Assembly (NCBI GenBank): GCA_033297205.1
Contig: MU859158.1
Span: 1 to 64,000, forward strand
Length of the DNA: 64,000 nucleotides
Source: Pseudoneurospora amorphoporcata
Lineage: Eukaryota; Ascomycota; Sordariomycetes; Sordariales; Sordariaceae
Direction: 5' to 3'
Part shown: positions 12,367-22,618 of the stretch, piece by piece
Layout of the letters: each line of letters starts with the position of its first letter
Numbering within the stretch: the stretch's first letter is position 1
The notes under the pieces: model-generated
Databases searched by the model: none
Told to the model about the DNA's origin: nothing
The model's input: only the letters and a program-made list of their open reading frames with translations
Program-made: the position numbers and the translations under genes

Positions 12367-15003
12367 ATGCCTGGCCGTGCCAACTTACGGCATGGCATCG
12401 ACCGCGATGTCTACCAGCTCGTCCTGAAGCTGGAGATCGAGGAGGAAGACAGGCGAGAGGCCATCATCGAGAAGGAGGGCAAGCAGAACAAAACCTTGTC
12501 GAGCAGGCGAGGACTCTCAGTCTCATTCGTTTACGACTCAATAAAGCGGTCCAACTCGAGTCTGGCTCGCCGAAATAAGAAACTGCTGGAGGACTCGATC
12601 GAGCGGGTGCTCGACATACGACGCGAGGAGGCCAAGAAGGACGCGGTCGAGGATTCGGACGATGCGATTGAGGCGGCGGAGGCGGAGGAAGCGGCCAAGA
12701 GAAGCAAGTCGGCTGAGGCGGCGGCTACAGGGTTCTTGAACAAGCAGATTGCGAAGGCGTGGGGTCTGGCCCCGCCCAAGCTGCCCGCGGCGACGGCAGT
12801 GGGTGGTGACGGTGCGGCAGTTGTGGAAAACGGCGGAGGGGAGGCGGGTGCTGCTATTGAAGGAGGAGCGGGCTCAGTTCCCCAAACGCCCGGAGTTGCT
12901 GCTGCCGCTGCTGCTGGGGCATCTGAGAGACAGGCGAATGGCGAGCCTAGGGGAAAGAAGAGGAAGGCGGAGAAGATCTCCAAGGAGAAGGAAGTCGACC
13001 GGTCGCCTCCCACCGGCATCTCCATCAAGGATATTGCCGGTGTGGATGACACGCTGGACAAGCTTCTGCACGAGGTGTGGTTCCCGCTCTGTGCAGGTGA
13101 GGCCTGCGCCAAGATGGGATACCGTTACGACAACGGCGTGCTCCTCCACGGTCCCTCTGGTTGCGGTAAGACCACGCTTGCTCACGCCGTGGCTGGCAGT
13201 GTTGGCGCCGCCTTCATCCCCGTCTCCGCGCCTTCTATCGTCGGCGGCACCTCGGGTGAGTCGGAGAAGAACATCCGTGATGTCTTCGATGAAGCTATCC
13301 GTCTCGCCCCGTGCCTTGTCTTCATCGACGAGATCGACGCCATTGCTGGCAAGCGTGAGAGCGCCAACAAGGGCATGGAGGGCCGTATCGTGGCCGAAAT
13401 TATGAACGGGATGGACCGCATCAAGCAGCAGACACCGCTCGGCAAGAACGTCGTCGTCCTGGCCGCCACCAACCGTCCGGACTTCTTGGATCCTGCCATT
13501 CGTCGCCGTTTCAGCGCCGAGATCGACATGGGCATGCCCAACGAGCGCGCCCGCGAGCACATTCTCAAGTCCCTCTCCCGCGACCTTAACGTGGATGCCG
13601 ACGTCAACTTCGCCGAGCTCGCCAAGCTAACCCCCGGTTACGTGGGCTCCGATCTGCAATACGTTGTCAAGGCCGCCGTGTCCGAGTCCTTCCGCGGAAG
13701 CCTCGACGTCCTCCTCGAAAAGGCGCGCCAACTGCGCGCTGCCACCGCCGGAGCCGCCACGGCCGCCATCACCTCTGAGTCCCCTGAGGACCACGAAGAA
13801 CAACAAAAGCAGATCCAGAATGAACTCGACGACACGCTCACTGGCATCTCCCAAAAGCAGCGCGACTGGCTCCTCCTCGAGGACCACCGCCAGGCCTCGT
13901 GGTCCGACAGCTGCATCACCATGGCACAATTCCGTCTCGCCGTCTCCCGCGTGCAGCCGGCCTCCAAGCGTGAAGGCTTCAGCACGATCCCCGACACCAC
14001 ATGGGCGCACGTCGGAGCGCTCGACGAAGTCCGCAAGAAGCTCGAGATGAGCATCATCGGCCCCATCAAGCGGCCCGAACTCTTCACCAAGGTGGGTATC
14101 AAGCCCGCCGCCGGTATCCTCCTCTGGGGTCCTCCAGGCTGCGGCAAGACTTTGGTCGCCAAGGCCGTAGCCAACGAATCCAAAGCCAACTTCATCTCCA
14201 TCAAGGGTCCCGAGCTGCTGAACAAGTACGTGGGCGAGTCCGAGAGAGCAGTCCGCCAGCTTTTCGCGCGCGCCAAGTCCTCGGCCCCCTGCATCTTGTT
14301 CTTCGACGAGATGGACGCCCTGGTGCCCAAGCGCGACGACTCGCTTTCCGACGCCAGCGCCCGCGTCGTTAATACTTTGCTTACGGAGCTCGATGGCGTC
14401 GGCGACCGCAGCGGGATCTACGTCATCGGCGCGACGAACAGGCCGGATATCATTGACGAGGCCATCAGGAGACCGGGCAGATTGGGCACGAGCATCTACG
14501 TTGGCTTACCAAGCGCCGAGGACCGCGTGGATATCCTCCGGACGCTTTACAGGAACTCGATTGCGAGGGCCAATGCTTCGCAGGCGGCGACTGCTCCTCG
14601 TTCTACCACTACCACCACCACCACACCCGACGCGATGGAGATCGACAGCGGCAGCTCTGTGCTACCAGGCCAACAAACCCCGACCTCCACGGCAGCCGCC
14701 ATGGACGAGACCATGCGCGAGGCCGAGAAGCAGCTGGAGCGCGTTGCGCTCGATCTGCGCTGCACCGGCTTCTCGGGTGCCGATTTGGGCAACCTGATGC
14801 AGGCGGCTGCCCAGGCTTGTCTTGAGAGGGCGTACCTGAGCCAGATGTACCAGTCTGACAAGAAGGGTGTTCAGATAGACGAGGAGGACAAGGTGACGGA
14901 TATGGTAGCTAACCCGGTCATCACGCCGGAGGACTGGGAGAAGGCCCTGAATGAGGTCAAGCCTAGTGTGAAGGATCCGGAGAAGTATGTTCATATTGAT
15001 TAA
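12367..15003 (+). CDS. rix7: Ribosome biogenesis AAA ATPase RIX7 (NVL family), 878 aa
   Basis: A single uninterrupted exon. Two AAA modules are present. The first has Walker A GPSGCGKT (about residue 262), Walker B VFIDEID and NRPDFLDPAIRRR; the second has Walker A GPPGCGKT (about residue 588), Walker B LFFDEMD and NRPDIIDEAIRRPGR. The N-terminal region has an acidic/alanine-rich stretch and a basic cluster GKKRKAEK that fits a nuclear localisation signal. RIX7/NVL strips assembly factors from pre-60S particles in the nucleolus. Length is near that of yeast RIX7 (837 aa as recalled). D2 carries a Ser/Thr/Gln-rich insert (about residues 735-780) before the C-terminal lid, longer than I expect for the family. 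The frame is open upstream to 12319 through a TTG, but the first ATG is 12367, with A at -3. Confidence 0.95.
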   Translation: MPGRANLRHGIDRDVYQLVLKLEIEEEDRREAIIEKEGKQNKTLSSRRGLSVSFVYDSIKRSNSSLARRNKKLLEDSIERVLDIRREEAKKDAVEDSDDAIEAAEAEEAAKRSKSAEAAATGFLNKQIAKAWGLAPPKLPAATAVGGDGAAVVENGGGEAGAAIEGGAGSVPQTPGVAAAAAAGASERQANGEPRGKKRKAEKISKEKEVDRSPPTGISIKDIAGVDDTLDKLLHEVWFPLCAGEACAKMGYRYDNGVLLHGPSGCGKTTLAHAVAGSVGAAFIPVSAPSIVGGTSGESEKNIRDVFDEAIRLAPCLVFIDEIDAIAGKRESANKGMEGRIVAEIMNGMDRIKQQTPLGKNVVVLAATNRPDFLDPAIRRRFSAEIDMGMPNERAREHILKSLSRDLNVDADVNFAELAKLTPGYVGSDLQYVVKAAVSESFRGSLDVLLEKARQLRAATAGAATAAITSESPEDHEEQQKQIQNELDDTLTGISQKQRDWLLLEDHRQASWSDSCITMAQFRLAVSRVQPASKREGFSTIPDTTWAHVGALDEVRKKLEMSIIGPIKRPELFTKVGIKPAAGILLWGPPGCGKTLVAKAVANESKANFISIKGPELLNKYVGESERAVRQLFARAKSSAPCILFFDEMDALVPKRDDSLSDASARVVNTLLTELDGVGDRSGIYVIGATNRPDIIDEAIRRPGRLGTSIYVGLPSAEDRVDILRTLYRNSIARANASQAATAPRSTTTTTTTPDAMEIDSGSSVLPGQQTPTSTAAAMDETMREAEKQLERVALDLRCTGFSGADLGNLMQAAAQACLERAYLSQMYQSDKKGVQIDEEDKVTDMVANPVITPEDWEKALNEVKPSVKDPEKYVHID

Positions 15004-15664
15004 GTCTAGAAGATGGGATTACAGATACGAAGTGGCGTTTTGCGGTTATAAAAATGGGTTTAATGTTTGATTTACGTTTGTATGAGTCCTTCGTCTTGGT
15101 AGCGGAAACTAAGAAAATTGCCAAGTATAACCTCCCGAGCCATGTCGTCTCTCGTAGATGTGCAAGATATGTCCGTCAAATTCCGAGAATTAAGAAACTG
15201 TTTCGTAGATATAGATTATCGCGTGAGCTGAGGTGTTTTATTGAGTATCAAGTGCAGATATGGATGACAACACCCTGTCGTCTCTACCATCACCATCAAT
15301 CCGAAAGACGCCTCCCGTATCTTCCGACGCCCCACTAACTGACCGATGACCACACTGCCCCCCTTAATCTCGAATAATTGTCAAGGCACCAAAACCACAT
15401 CACCACCAGGAACGCGCTCAGGAAAGGAGGGTAGTAAGGGGGAATGGGGTATTTTTTTCGTAACGTCATACAGAGGAGATTAGGATATCAAGGTCGTCGA
15501 AAAGAAACAACCAAGGATCGCACAAGTCGTCTAGTCTATGGTACAGCAGCGAAGTGGGATGTGCGCCAAGCCCGTCTAATGCAAAAAATTCTCCCTTTTT
15601 ATTAATACAATCCCATAACTCCTCAGTAGCAACGCCCATCATCAAATAAGACTGCTTGGAAAAC
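15004..15664. other. Convergent 3' region of rix7 and cyc-1
   Basis: The two flanking genes converge here, so this should hold both 3' UTRs and polyadenylation sites. No independent gene is supported. Confidence 0.45.
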
Positions 15665-16637
15665 TTAAGCAGTAGCCTCCTTCATGTAGCTGATGCGGGA
15701 TGGTGAGTTAGTCTGTGGCATCTCCTTGACTCGTACAGGTAGAAGGAAGTGGAGTAAAACATACGTGATGATGTCGTTCCTGTCCTTGTCCTTCTTGAGA
15801 CCACCGAAGGCCATCTTGGTGCCGGGAATGTACTTCTTGGGGTTCTCGAGGTACTCGAAGAGAGTGTTCTCGTCCCAGGTGATGCCCTTCTGCTTGTTGG
15901 CATCGGTGTAGGCGTAGCCGTCGACGGAGCCGGTCTTGCGGCCGAAAAGGCCGTGGAGAGCGGGGCCGATCTTGTTGCCGCCGCCAGCCTCAAGGGTGTG
16001 GCACTGAGCGCAACGGGTCTTGAAGAGGTTGGCACCCTTCTTGGAATCACCTGTGTGCGGAACGAGGTTAGAACAGCTGTTGTGTACCGGCAAGATAGCA
16101 ACAAAGCGCGGCTCAGATCATTCTAATGTTGTCTCGGTGGTCTCGGTCTCGACGTTGTCGGCATGGTGGCCAGCAGAGGGTACTTGGGGTGTCTGGAGGT
16201 CTGGCAGGTGGTGTTGAGGGAAATACGTCAAAAGCAACACATGCTCCGTGGCGTCAAACCGACGTGGCCAAGCTCCCGCGACAGTGCGATCCCCCTCCGT
16301 CGAGTAATCGGGTTTGCGACAGAAGGAGAAAATGCCGCGTGACTATGGCGGCCCGGAGACTGACGTATGCCGGGATCGTGAACCGAGGACATGTTCGAGG
16401 TGTCCAGCTTATGGAGGTGTAGGAGAAGCCATAATCGAGCAGTGATGGCCTCGCCAACTCACGGGGACGTCGCGAGCACCCATGGCTCAACCAGCGAAGC
16501 TGAAACTGGAGGACGTGCGGATGACGCCGACGTTGACAAAGCCGGACCGCCGAGACAACAATAGGAAAGAGAGCGCATGCGCATCATGGCGTGGCTTTAG
16601 ACATGAGAGTGAGAGACATACCGGCAGAGAAGCCCAT
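15665..16637 (-). CDS. cyc-1: Cytochrome c, 108 aa
   Basis: Three exons on the minus strand: 16637-16622 (16 nt, encoding MGFSA and part of a glycine), 16050-15765 and 15689-15665. Intron 1 is 571 bp (donor GTATGT, acceptor ACACAG) and intron 2 is 75 bp with an ACTAAC branch site. The haem-binding CAQCH, the axial-ligand region GTKMAFGG and the C-terminal DIITYMKEATA are all present. Cytochrome c carries electrons from complex III to complex IV in the mitochondrial intermembrane space. Compared with N. crassa cytochrome c as I remember it, I see two substitutions (A in LEAGGG, Y in the ITYMKEATA end), so the strain is close to but perhaps not N. crassa. The tiny first exon was located by matching the known N-terminus to ATG plus a correct phase-1 donor. 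Confidence 0.96.
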
Positions 16638-17426
16638 TTTGACTGATTGGTTTCTGTGGAAGCGTTAAAACCGCAAAGGTGTATAGGGAATACTGGAAGT
16701 TGAGATGACTGAAGACAGGAAGGGGGAAAGGAAGAGGAAGAAAAAGCTCCGGTGAGGCGTAAGAAATAGTAGGAACAAACCAAGACTGGAAGTGATAGAT
16801 CCCGACCACCGGCGCCAGTCACGTACCTGGGTACCGTCTTGCACGGCAGCGTACAATCCGCGTGCAAGGCCCCCTGTTCTCCAGCGAGAAACTGGCTGGC
16901 TGTTACACGGCACACACGCTGAGGATCTTGATCCAACTTTTTGCTCCTTCCATACAGCTGGCAACCACTCGCTGGCAATGCCCTCCAACCAATCCCGTGT
17001 GCCATTCCCAACCCCGAGCACCTTCGTTGACGATGACCTTGGCCAAGACGTGGACGAGAGCCACAGCCTGAGGCTGGAGAAGGCGGGTCTTTTCAACAGG
17101 ATTGGCCAATGACGTGCCTGACGTTAGTCAGGCGCTCATCGACGGCCATGGTCGCTGGCGGGTCAGGGACGGGCAAAGTCGGAAATGGCCCCACAGGAGC
17201 CACTGTGATTTGCGGGACAGACGATTCGTGCCTGAAAGAACTGCGAAAGTGCGATCCAAACGACAATAAAACGGCCCGGCGCTAACCACATCGGGAATTC
17301 AGACAGAGCCGCAAATCAAGTATGTCATCGCAGAGCCATTCATCCGGTTAGACCGGTGTCCATCGGACCTTATCCACTTTTTTTATGCGGCACGCTAACG
17401 ACAATTTGTTATGTCATGTTGGATTG
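16638..17426. other. cyc-1 upstream region up to the retrotransposon
   Basis: Upstream (minus-strand 5') region of cyc-1, so promoter and leader are expected here. Long frames around 16487-17112 overlap the cyc-1 first exon and are not genes. Base composition changes to AT-rich a few dozen bases inside the retrotransposon that starts at 17427. Confidence 0.4.
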
Positions 17427-17714
17427 TGTTAGATTGGCACGTAGGGTGGAGATCAGAAGTATATAGTAAAAGAGTGATTAATTCTAGTGATCCTTATCTC
17501 TATCCTTCTCAAAAGTTATTAGGGTTTAAATACAAGAACCAGAGATTTTAGAAAGCTAATTCTTATACAGTAGTATTGTTAAACAGGTTAAATATTAAAT
17601 TATAAGTATAAAGGGATCTCTACATCATATATATAATATACGAAGTTATTTAAATAAGGAAGTACATACTAGACTAGAAGTCTAACTACCTATACATATC
17701 CTAATAATCTAATA
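17427..17714 (-). repeat. Left LTR (3' LTR of the minus-strand element), 288 bp
   Basis: Aligns without length change to 25326-25613. The first 35 or so bases keep G and C (GGCACGTAGGG), while most of the rest is converted to A/T at sites where the right LTR keeps C or G. This is the LTR adjoining the polypurine tract. Confidence 0.9.
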
Positions 17715-18521
17715 CACCCCCTCAATTAAAGACTTTAAAGCAAAATTGAAAAAAAACTATTAAATATATAAAATTATTCTCAAATTAATCATCTACTATA
17801 TTTAAACCTAATATAAAACCAGTATCTCAGTCTTTCTTATCTTTTAAAATATTTCTAATAGTTTCAAGTTCTAATATTTTCTTAAACTCTATATACTTAT
17901 TAATTAGTAAAATCTTTGTTAATCTATCTACTAATATTTTATTTTATTTTATAGTATTCGATTTTAATAAATCCTTTTTAAACTTTCATTGTAACTAATA
18001 ATTATAAATATTAATATACTATAGTTTAATAGTTAGGTTATTATTCTCAACAGTAATGAAGTGGATTATCTATTAATTATAATATTAGATCGTAGGAGTC
18101 GGATTAGAAAGGTTAATTGATCTCTTAATTAATGTAGCTATAAAGATTACCTCTTTAATAATATATTTTTAAACTAATAATTCTACTTCTATTATTAAAA
18201 TTATAATTATTAGTTACTTAGTAGTTCCCTAATATATAAATCCTCTAAATAATCTAATTATAAAGCTTTATAAACTCTTATAATCGAAGTAATTATTTTT
18301 AAAAGAAGTATTTAATAATACTTCGAAAGTATCACTATCCTCTAAGGCTATAACGAATTCTCTAATAGCGTAAAAGTAATATAATACTTTATTTACCGCC
18401 TTATAATAATTTAAATTGGGGTTGTAAGAGTAACAAATTAATTTACTTATTACGAAGGCAATATTTAATCTAGTAATAATTATTATGTATAATATAGAAC
18501 TAATATTAATTTAATATTAAT
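17715..18521. other. RIP-degraded retrotransposon interior, left part
   Basis: AT-rich interior of the LTR element, beginning with the polypurine tract complement. No open frame remains and no protein domain can be read. Confidence 0.55.
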
Positions 18522-18526
18522 AAATT

Positions 18527-19178
18527 TGTTAACGTGTGGCTAGTACTGTGCCTTGTAACTACCTTGTACTACCTTGTAGTATAGAAGGCTAATTGCTGAG
18601 GACACTATTCCTTCTACGTTACAGAATCAGTCAACTCAGCCCCTACAGAATCTACTAGAACATAGAGGTTTCACCACTGCATTCTAGATTCTCGAACCTA
18701 TTTAAGCATTCTTCCTAGATTGATTTGTCATTATGGAATGTAACAGAAGCTCATAGATTCAACTCTTTCCTTTCATAGTATAGTACTCTTACAAGCACTT
18801 CTACTAACTTATAGGAAGCTTCTACACTCTGGAAGCTTCCAGACACTCAGCATTTATATATATAAAGACCTCTCCTCTCTGTTAGTTAGTTACTCCTTAA
18901 GCAAGCAAGCAAGCAAGCACATACAAGCAATACAATACAGTCTTTTCTCACAGTGCAGAGTCTACTGTAATCTTCTGTCTTGAGAGCAGAGTCCTCTCTA
19001 AGACCTCTTTTATAACATCCTTCTATTGTATCTGCAACTACGCTGCAACTACGCTGCTTCCTTCAGCACTGCTGTCGTACTACCACTTCCGCTCCGCTCT
19101 GCTACAAGTGCATAGTTTACTGTAGCATCCTTATACTAGTACTATCATTATAGGCTAGTTAGGGCATTGCAGTAAATA
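18527..19178 (+). mobile_element. Solo LTR nested in the retrotransposon, target duplication AAATT
   Basis: The 652-bp unit starts TGTTAACGTG and ends GCAGTAAATA (two C-to-T changes relative to the GCAAACA end seen at 93). AAATT flanks it at 18522-18526 and 19179-19183. It matches 521-1187 in inverted orientation and 1-93 in direct orientation. It contains a tetranucleotide run of AAGC (18899-18918). It is much less mutated than the DNA around it. Confidence 0.9.
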
Positions 19179-19183
19179 AAATT

Positions 19184-20108
19184 AACTTTCTTAAAACCTT
19201 ATCCTTATAAAGTATTAGCTCCTAATTAGTTATAAGAATAAATATAATATATTAATTATTAGTAAAGGTATAGAGCTTTTCAAAATATAATCGTTAAAAG
19301 ATCTATATTTTCTTGTATTTACAATCTTTAATTATTTCGATACTAAGGAACTACTATAATCTATCTCCTCTAATAAAATAATATTACTATTTTAAATCAG
19401 CTATATACTATTTAGCCTCTATTTCTCGCCTTTTAGAATAAGCGAAAATAATATTATTTATATAATAAAAAATAAAAATACTATTTTTAACGAAAATATA
19501 AAGTTATTTAAGGATAAATTTGAAATTATTATTAATAAAAGCGCTAATTAGCTCCAATTACTATAATAATAATCATCTTTATAAATTGTAAAATACCTTT
19601 TAAAATTATAAAATTTTACCTTCTTTCTAATAACCTAGTATCATTGTTATATAAATTTCTTTATTAAAGTTTATATTAATAAAAATACTAATTGTGTCGT
19701 ATTATATAAATTTAAAATTAATATAAGTAGTAACAATTATAATAGTTCGAAAAGAGCGCCTAATGAATATTAAAATATACATTTCCTACTCTATCTTTTA
19801 CTATTAATCTCCTCGTATGACAAATTTTATTTTAACTTTCTTAAACTTACTATTTTTAAAGAATTTATATATATATACTTATATACAATCGAAGATCTAC
19901 TTACTTTAACCTTTATGTTCTTTAATATTAATTTTGACCTAAGTATTTATTTTTTAATAACTCTTTAAATACTCTTATTCAATATTAAGAAATTACTATT
20001 GAGAGAAGTAATTATTAAAAGCTTAATATTATTTAAGTAATAGTAGAAAATTATACTAATACATAATATTAATTTTATTATTTTTAATAAAGCAATTAAA
20101 TTAGGCCT
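19184..20108. other. RIP-degraded retrotransposon interior, middle part
   Basis: AT-rich, stop-dense continuation of the LTR element between the nested solo LTR and TIR element copy C. No domain readable. Confidence 0.5.
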
Positions 20109-20116
20109 TTATAATA

Positions 20117-21011
20117 GAGAAGCGCTACTCGTACGTTGGCAAAACTCTACTCGCACGTGGATCCACATTTTTTCTCTATACATAACCTGAACCCGCTCGA
20201 AGTCTGCCATGGCAGATGTATTCTTTTATAAATTTCGCCAAGCACATTTGAGCATTTCAATCTTTCATAGTTGCTATGCTATACCAAGCCCAGATTCTAG
20301 ACTGCAGCGCACGCACCCTTAGATTTGCACCCAGACCTAGTTCTTATAGGGCATTTATATAGCAGTCTTATAGAGTACTTAGCAGCACGGTCGCACTTTT
20401 GCATATCGCATTTAATTGAGGTCGCCCGATTGAGCTCGATTGAGCTTACTATACTGCACTGCACTCTACATTAATCTATATAGAGTTAAGAAGAGAGGGG
20501 TCGATGAGACTATAGGGGATGTGAACGCCACGGTCGCATGCGCCTGTCAGCTGAGTCACTATATCAGTCATCTACATCGCGATTAGCTAGGAAAATATAC
20601 AGAAAAATAATGGATCATTTCGTACTGTCAACAGATGCTAGCGCTTTGTTTACTTAATGATATCTGATGATGCATGACGTAGTGAATTGAAGGATTACAA
20701 TATAGTGATGTATGCGATAGTAGTTTAGTAAAAGAAGTAGTGCGACAAGGCACTAGTGCTGGTGTCAGAAAATCACAAGAGTTAGACTGCTCAGTCTGGG
20801 CTAGTCTGGGCGCCTAGACCAGAGTGGCCAGTGTAGTACGACTGCAAGGGTTTGAACGTGTATTAGGCTGAAATCTGGAAGCTTGGCGGGTATGGTACGA
20901 CCCAGACTAGTGTGAGACTATGGCAGGTCGCTAGGGTTCAGGTTATGTATGGGAAAAAAATGTGGATCCACGTGCGAGTAGAGTTTTGCCAACGTGCGAG
21001 TAGCGCTTCTC
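20117..21011 (+). mobile_element. TIR element copy C (895 bp), target duplication TTATAATA
   Basis: Same inverted repeats and core as copies A and B (start GAGAAGCGCTACTCG, end CGAGTAGCGCTTCTC). TTATAATA is perfectly duplicated at 20109-20116 and 21012-21019. It is about 145 bp longer than A and B because of an extra segment at 20396-20538. No transposase frame is present. The element is GC-richer than the surrounding retrotransposon, so it probably inserted after that DNA was mutated. Confidence 0.92.
20386..20538 (+). repeat. Insertion within copy C bounded by a 10-bp direct repeat
   Basis: CACGGTCGCA occurs at 20386-20395 and again at 20529-20538. Copies A and B have it once and continue straight into TGCGCC. 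The 143 bp from 20396 to 20538 are therefore an insertion with a direct repeat at its edges. The inserted sequence has no obvious inverted ends and no coding capacity. It may be a very small mobile element or a templated duplication. Confidence 0.7.
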
Positions 21012-21019
21012 TTATAATA

Positions 21020-21601
21020 ACTTCTCCTTTATAAAAGGTAATAAACTAATATAGTCAGCCAGCGTTAAAAGTTGTCTTCTATAGAGTAAACTTTTTATAA
21101 TAATAACTTTCAAATAGTTATTTTAGAAGAAATTAAAGAAAAAATAATGGAAGCAGCGTATTAAGAAGACAAAGATAGTTAAAAATATAATTAAATAACA
21201 TTTTTGCCGTATTATAATATTTAAAATAAATTTCTTTTATCTCTTCATCGTCCTCTTAATTTACTAGTAATATAAAAAATCGTTTTAGAAATTTATTTGC
21301 ATTAGCATTTTCAAAATCTATTTGGCTACTTAGGTAATTATAGGTTTTTTAAGGTTAATTAATTTGTCTAAACAAATTTACAAACTCGTTAGAAGTAATC
21401 TTAAAAGTAGACTTTTCTTTAAATATATCCCTTATAAAAGTAGTATTTTTATTAAAGATTACATCTCTCGTATTAATTATTTAATTAGTATAAGAATTCT
21501 AAATCTAATAAATAAAAGAGGATAAACACTTAATAAAATAATTAATCTATACTTTTAAATTATACTTCTTTCGCCTTTCTTTCTTAAACTAAGTAGTAAC
21601 T
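21020..21601. other. RIP-degraded retrotransposon interior
   Basis: AT-rich, stop-dense sequence between two nested TIR elements. Nothing further can be read. Confidence 0.5.
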
Positions 21602-21609
21602 ATTATAAT

Positions 21610-22025
21610 GAGAAGGTCTTTTCGCACTGCCATAAAAGTTTTCTTACACTGTCAGTAAAAAGGCATATATATATAACTCTGCCAAATTTAAAGTAAGAGG
21701 TATAAGAGTAGGGTTGAAATTTTTAGTATTTTTTACACTATAATACAGCTTTTATAAGGATTTTTTATCTAGCTTCTAGCGTTTTTCTAAAACGAAATAT
21801 TAAAAAGGAATAAATTTTATGTTAATCTTTACCAGTTTTAGTCTTAACTCTCTGCTGAGTAATGTTGCGATATAGTTGTAGGTACCATATTATAGAGAAA
21901 ATAATGAGAAAAATTTCAATACTACTCTTACTTACCTAAGCCTCTATTCGGATAAGTTACATCTAGTTTAATTTTTTACTACAGTGTAAAAAGACTTTTA
22001 TGGTAGTACGAAAAGACGTTCTCAT
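21610..22025. mobile_element. TIR element of a third family (416 bp), 8-bp target duplication
   Basis: The left end GAGAAGGTCTTTTCGCACTG and the right end (reverse complement GAGAACGTCTTTTCGTACTA) form inverted repeats of about 50 bp that end near a TACACTGT motif. Flanks are ATTATAAT (21602-21609) and ATCATAAT (22026-22033), differing by a single T/C transition. The ends share the GAGA start and a CGCAC core with copies A-D, but the rest differs, so it is a related but separate family. The interior is AT-rich and non-coding. Confidence 0.8.
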
Positions 22026-22171
22026 CATAATATATACTTTATAGCTGTAGATTATAAAATATAAGAAATCTAATTTATATAAATTTATAAAACTATATTA
22101 GTGGGTAATAATTATATAAAATCGCTTATATAGGGATTTCTAATGGTAGAAATAACAAAGGAATTTATTAA

Positions 22172-22610
22172 GAGAGACTCTACTCGCACGTTGATAAAAC
22201 TCTATTCGCACGTTGAGGAAAAAGTAACGTTTAATGTCTTTTTTAAGGTACTAAAAAATTATATAAGGAGGTGAAAAGTATATGATATTTTTTCTTATTT
22301 TTTTCTCTATACAACACCGCCTCTAAAAACACTGTATATGCTTAGTAGCCAATAGAAAGTATAAAGAAGAAAAGCTTTTCTAACTAAAAAATTAAGAAAC
22401 TTAAATATCTAAAAGTATAAGAAAGTAGTATTTAAGTAATGCTTAAGGTTATACATTTAGTACATACCTCCAAAAATCTGTTAGAAATCGACGAGTAATT
22501 TGGTTCTACTTTTAGTTTTATATACCAAAGTTTGACCAAGTTATAGTTAGAAAAGTAAAAGTGGATCCACGTGCGAATAGAGTTTTATCAACGTGCGAGT
22601 AGAGTCTCTC
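22172..22610. mobile_element. TIR element of a second family (439 bp), target duplication TTTATTAA
   Basis: Inverted repeats of about 42 bp begin GAGAGACTCTACTCGCACGT. From the seventh base on they closely follow the ends of the 750-bp family, including the repeated CTA(C/T)TCGCACGT motif and, on the right side, GTGGATCCAC. The core is unrelated to copies A-C. TTTATTAA is perfectly duplicated at 22164-22171 and 22611-22618. It is non-coding and was probably mobilised by the same transposase as the longer family. Confidence 0.88.
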
Positions 22611-22618
22611 TTTATTAA

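Noticed and set aside
16487..17011. 174-codon minus-strand frame upstream of cyc-1
   Set aside because: It overlaps the real cyc-1 first exon in another frame. The exon at 16622-16637 gives the known cytochrome c start, so this frame is a shadow.
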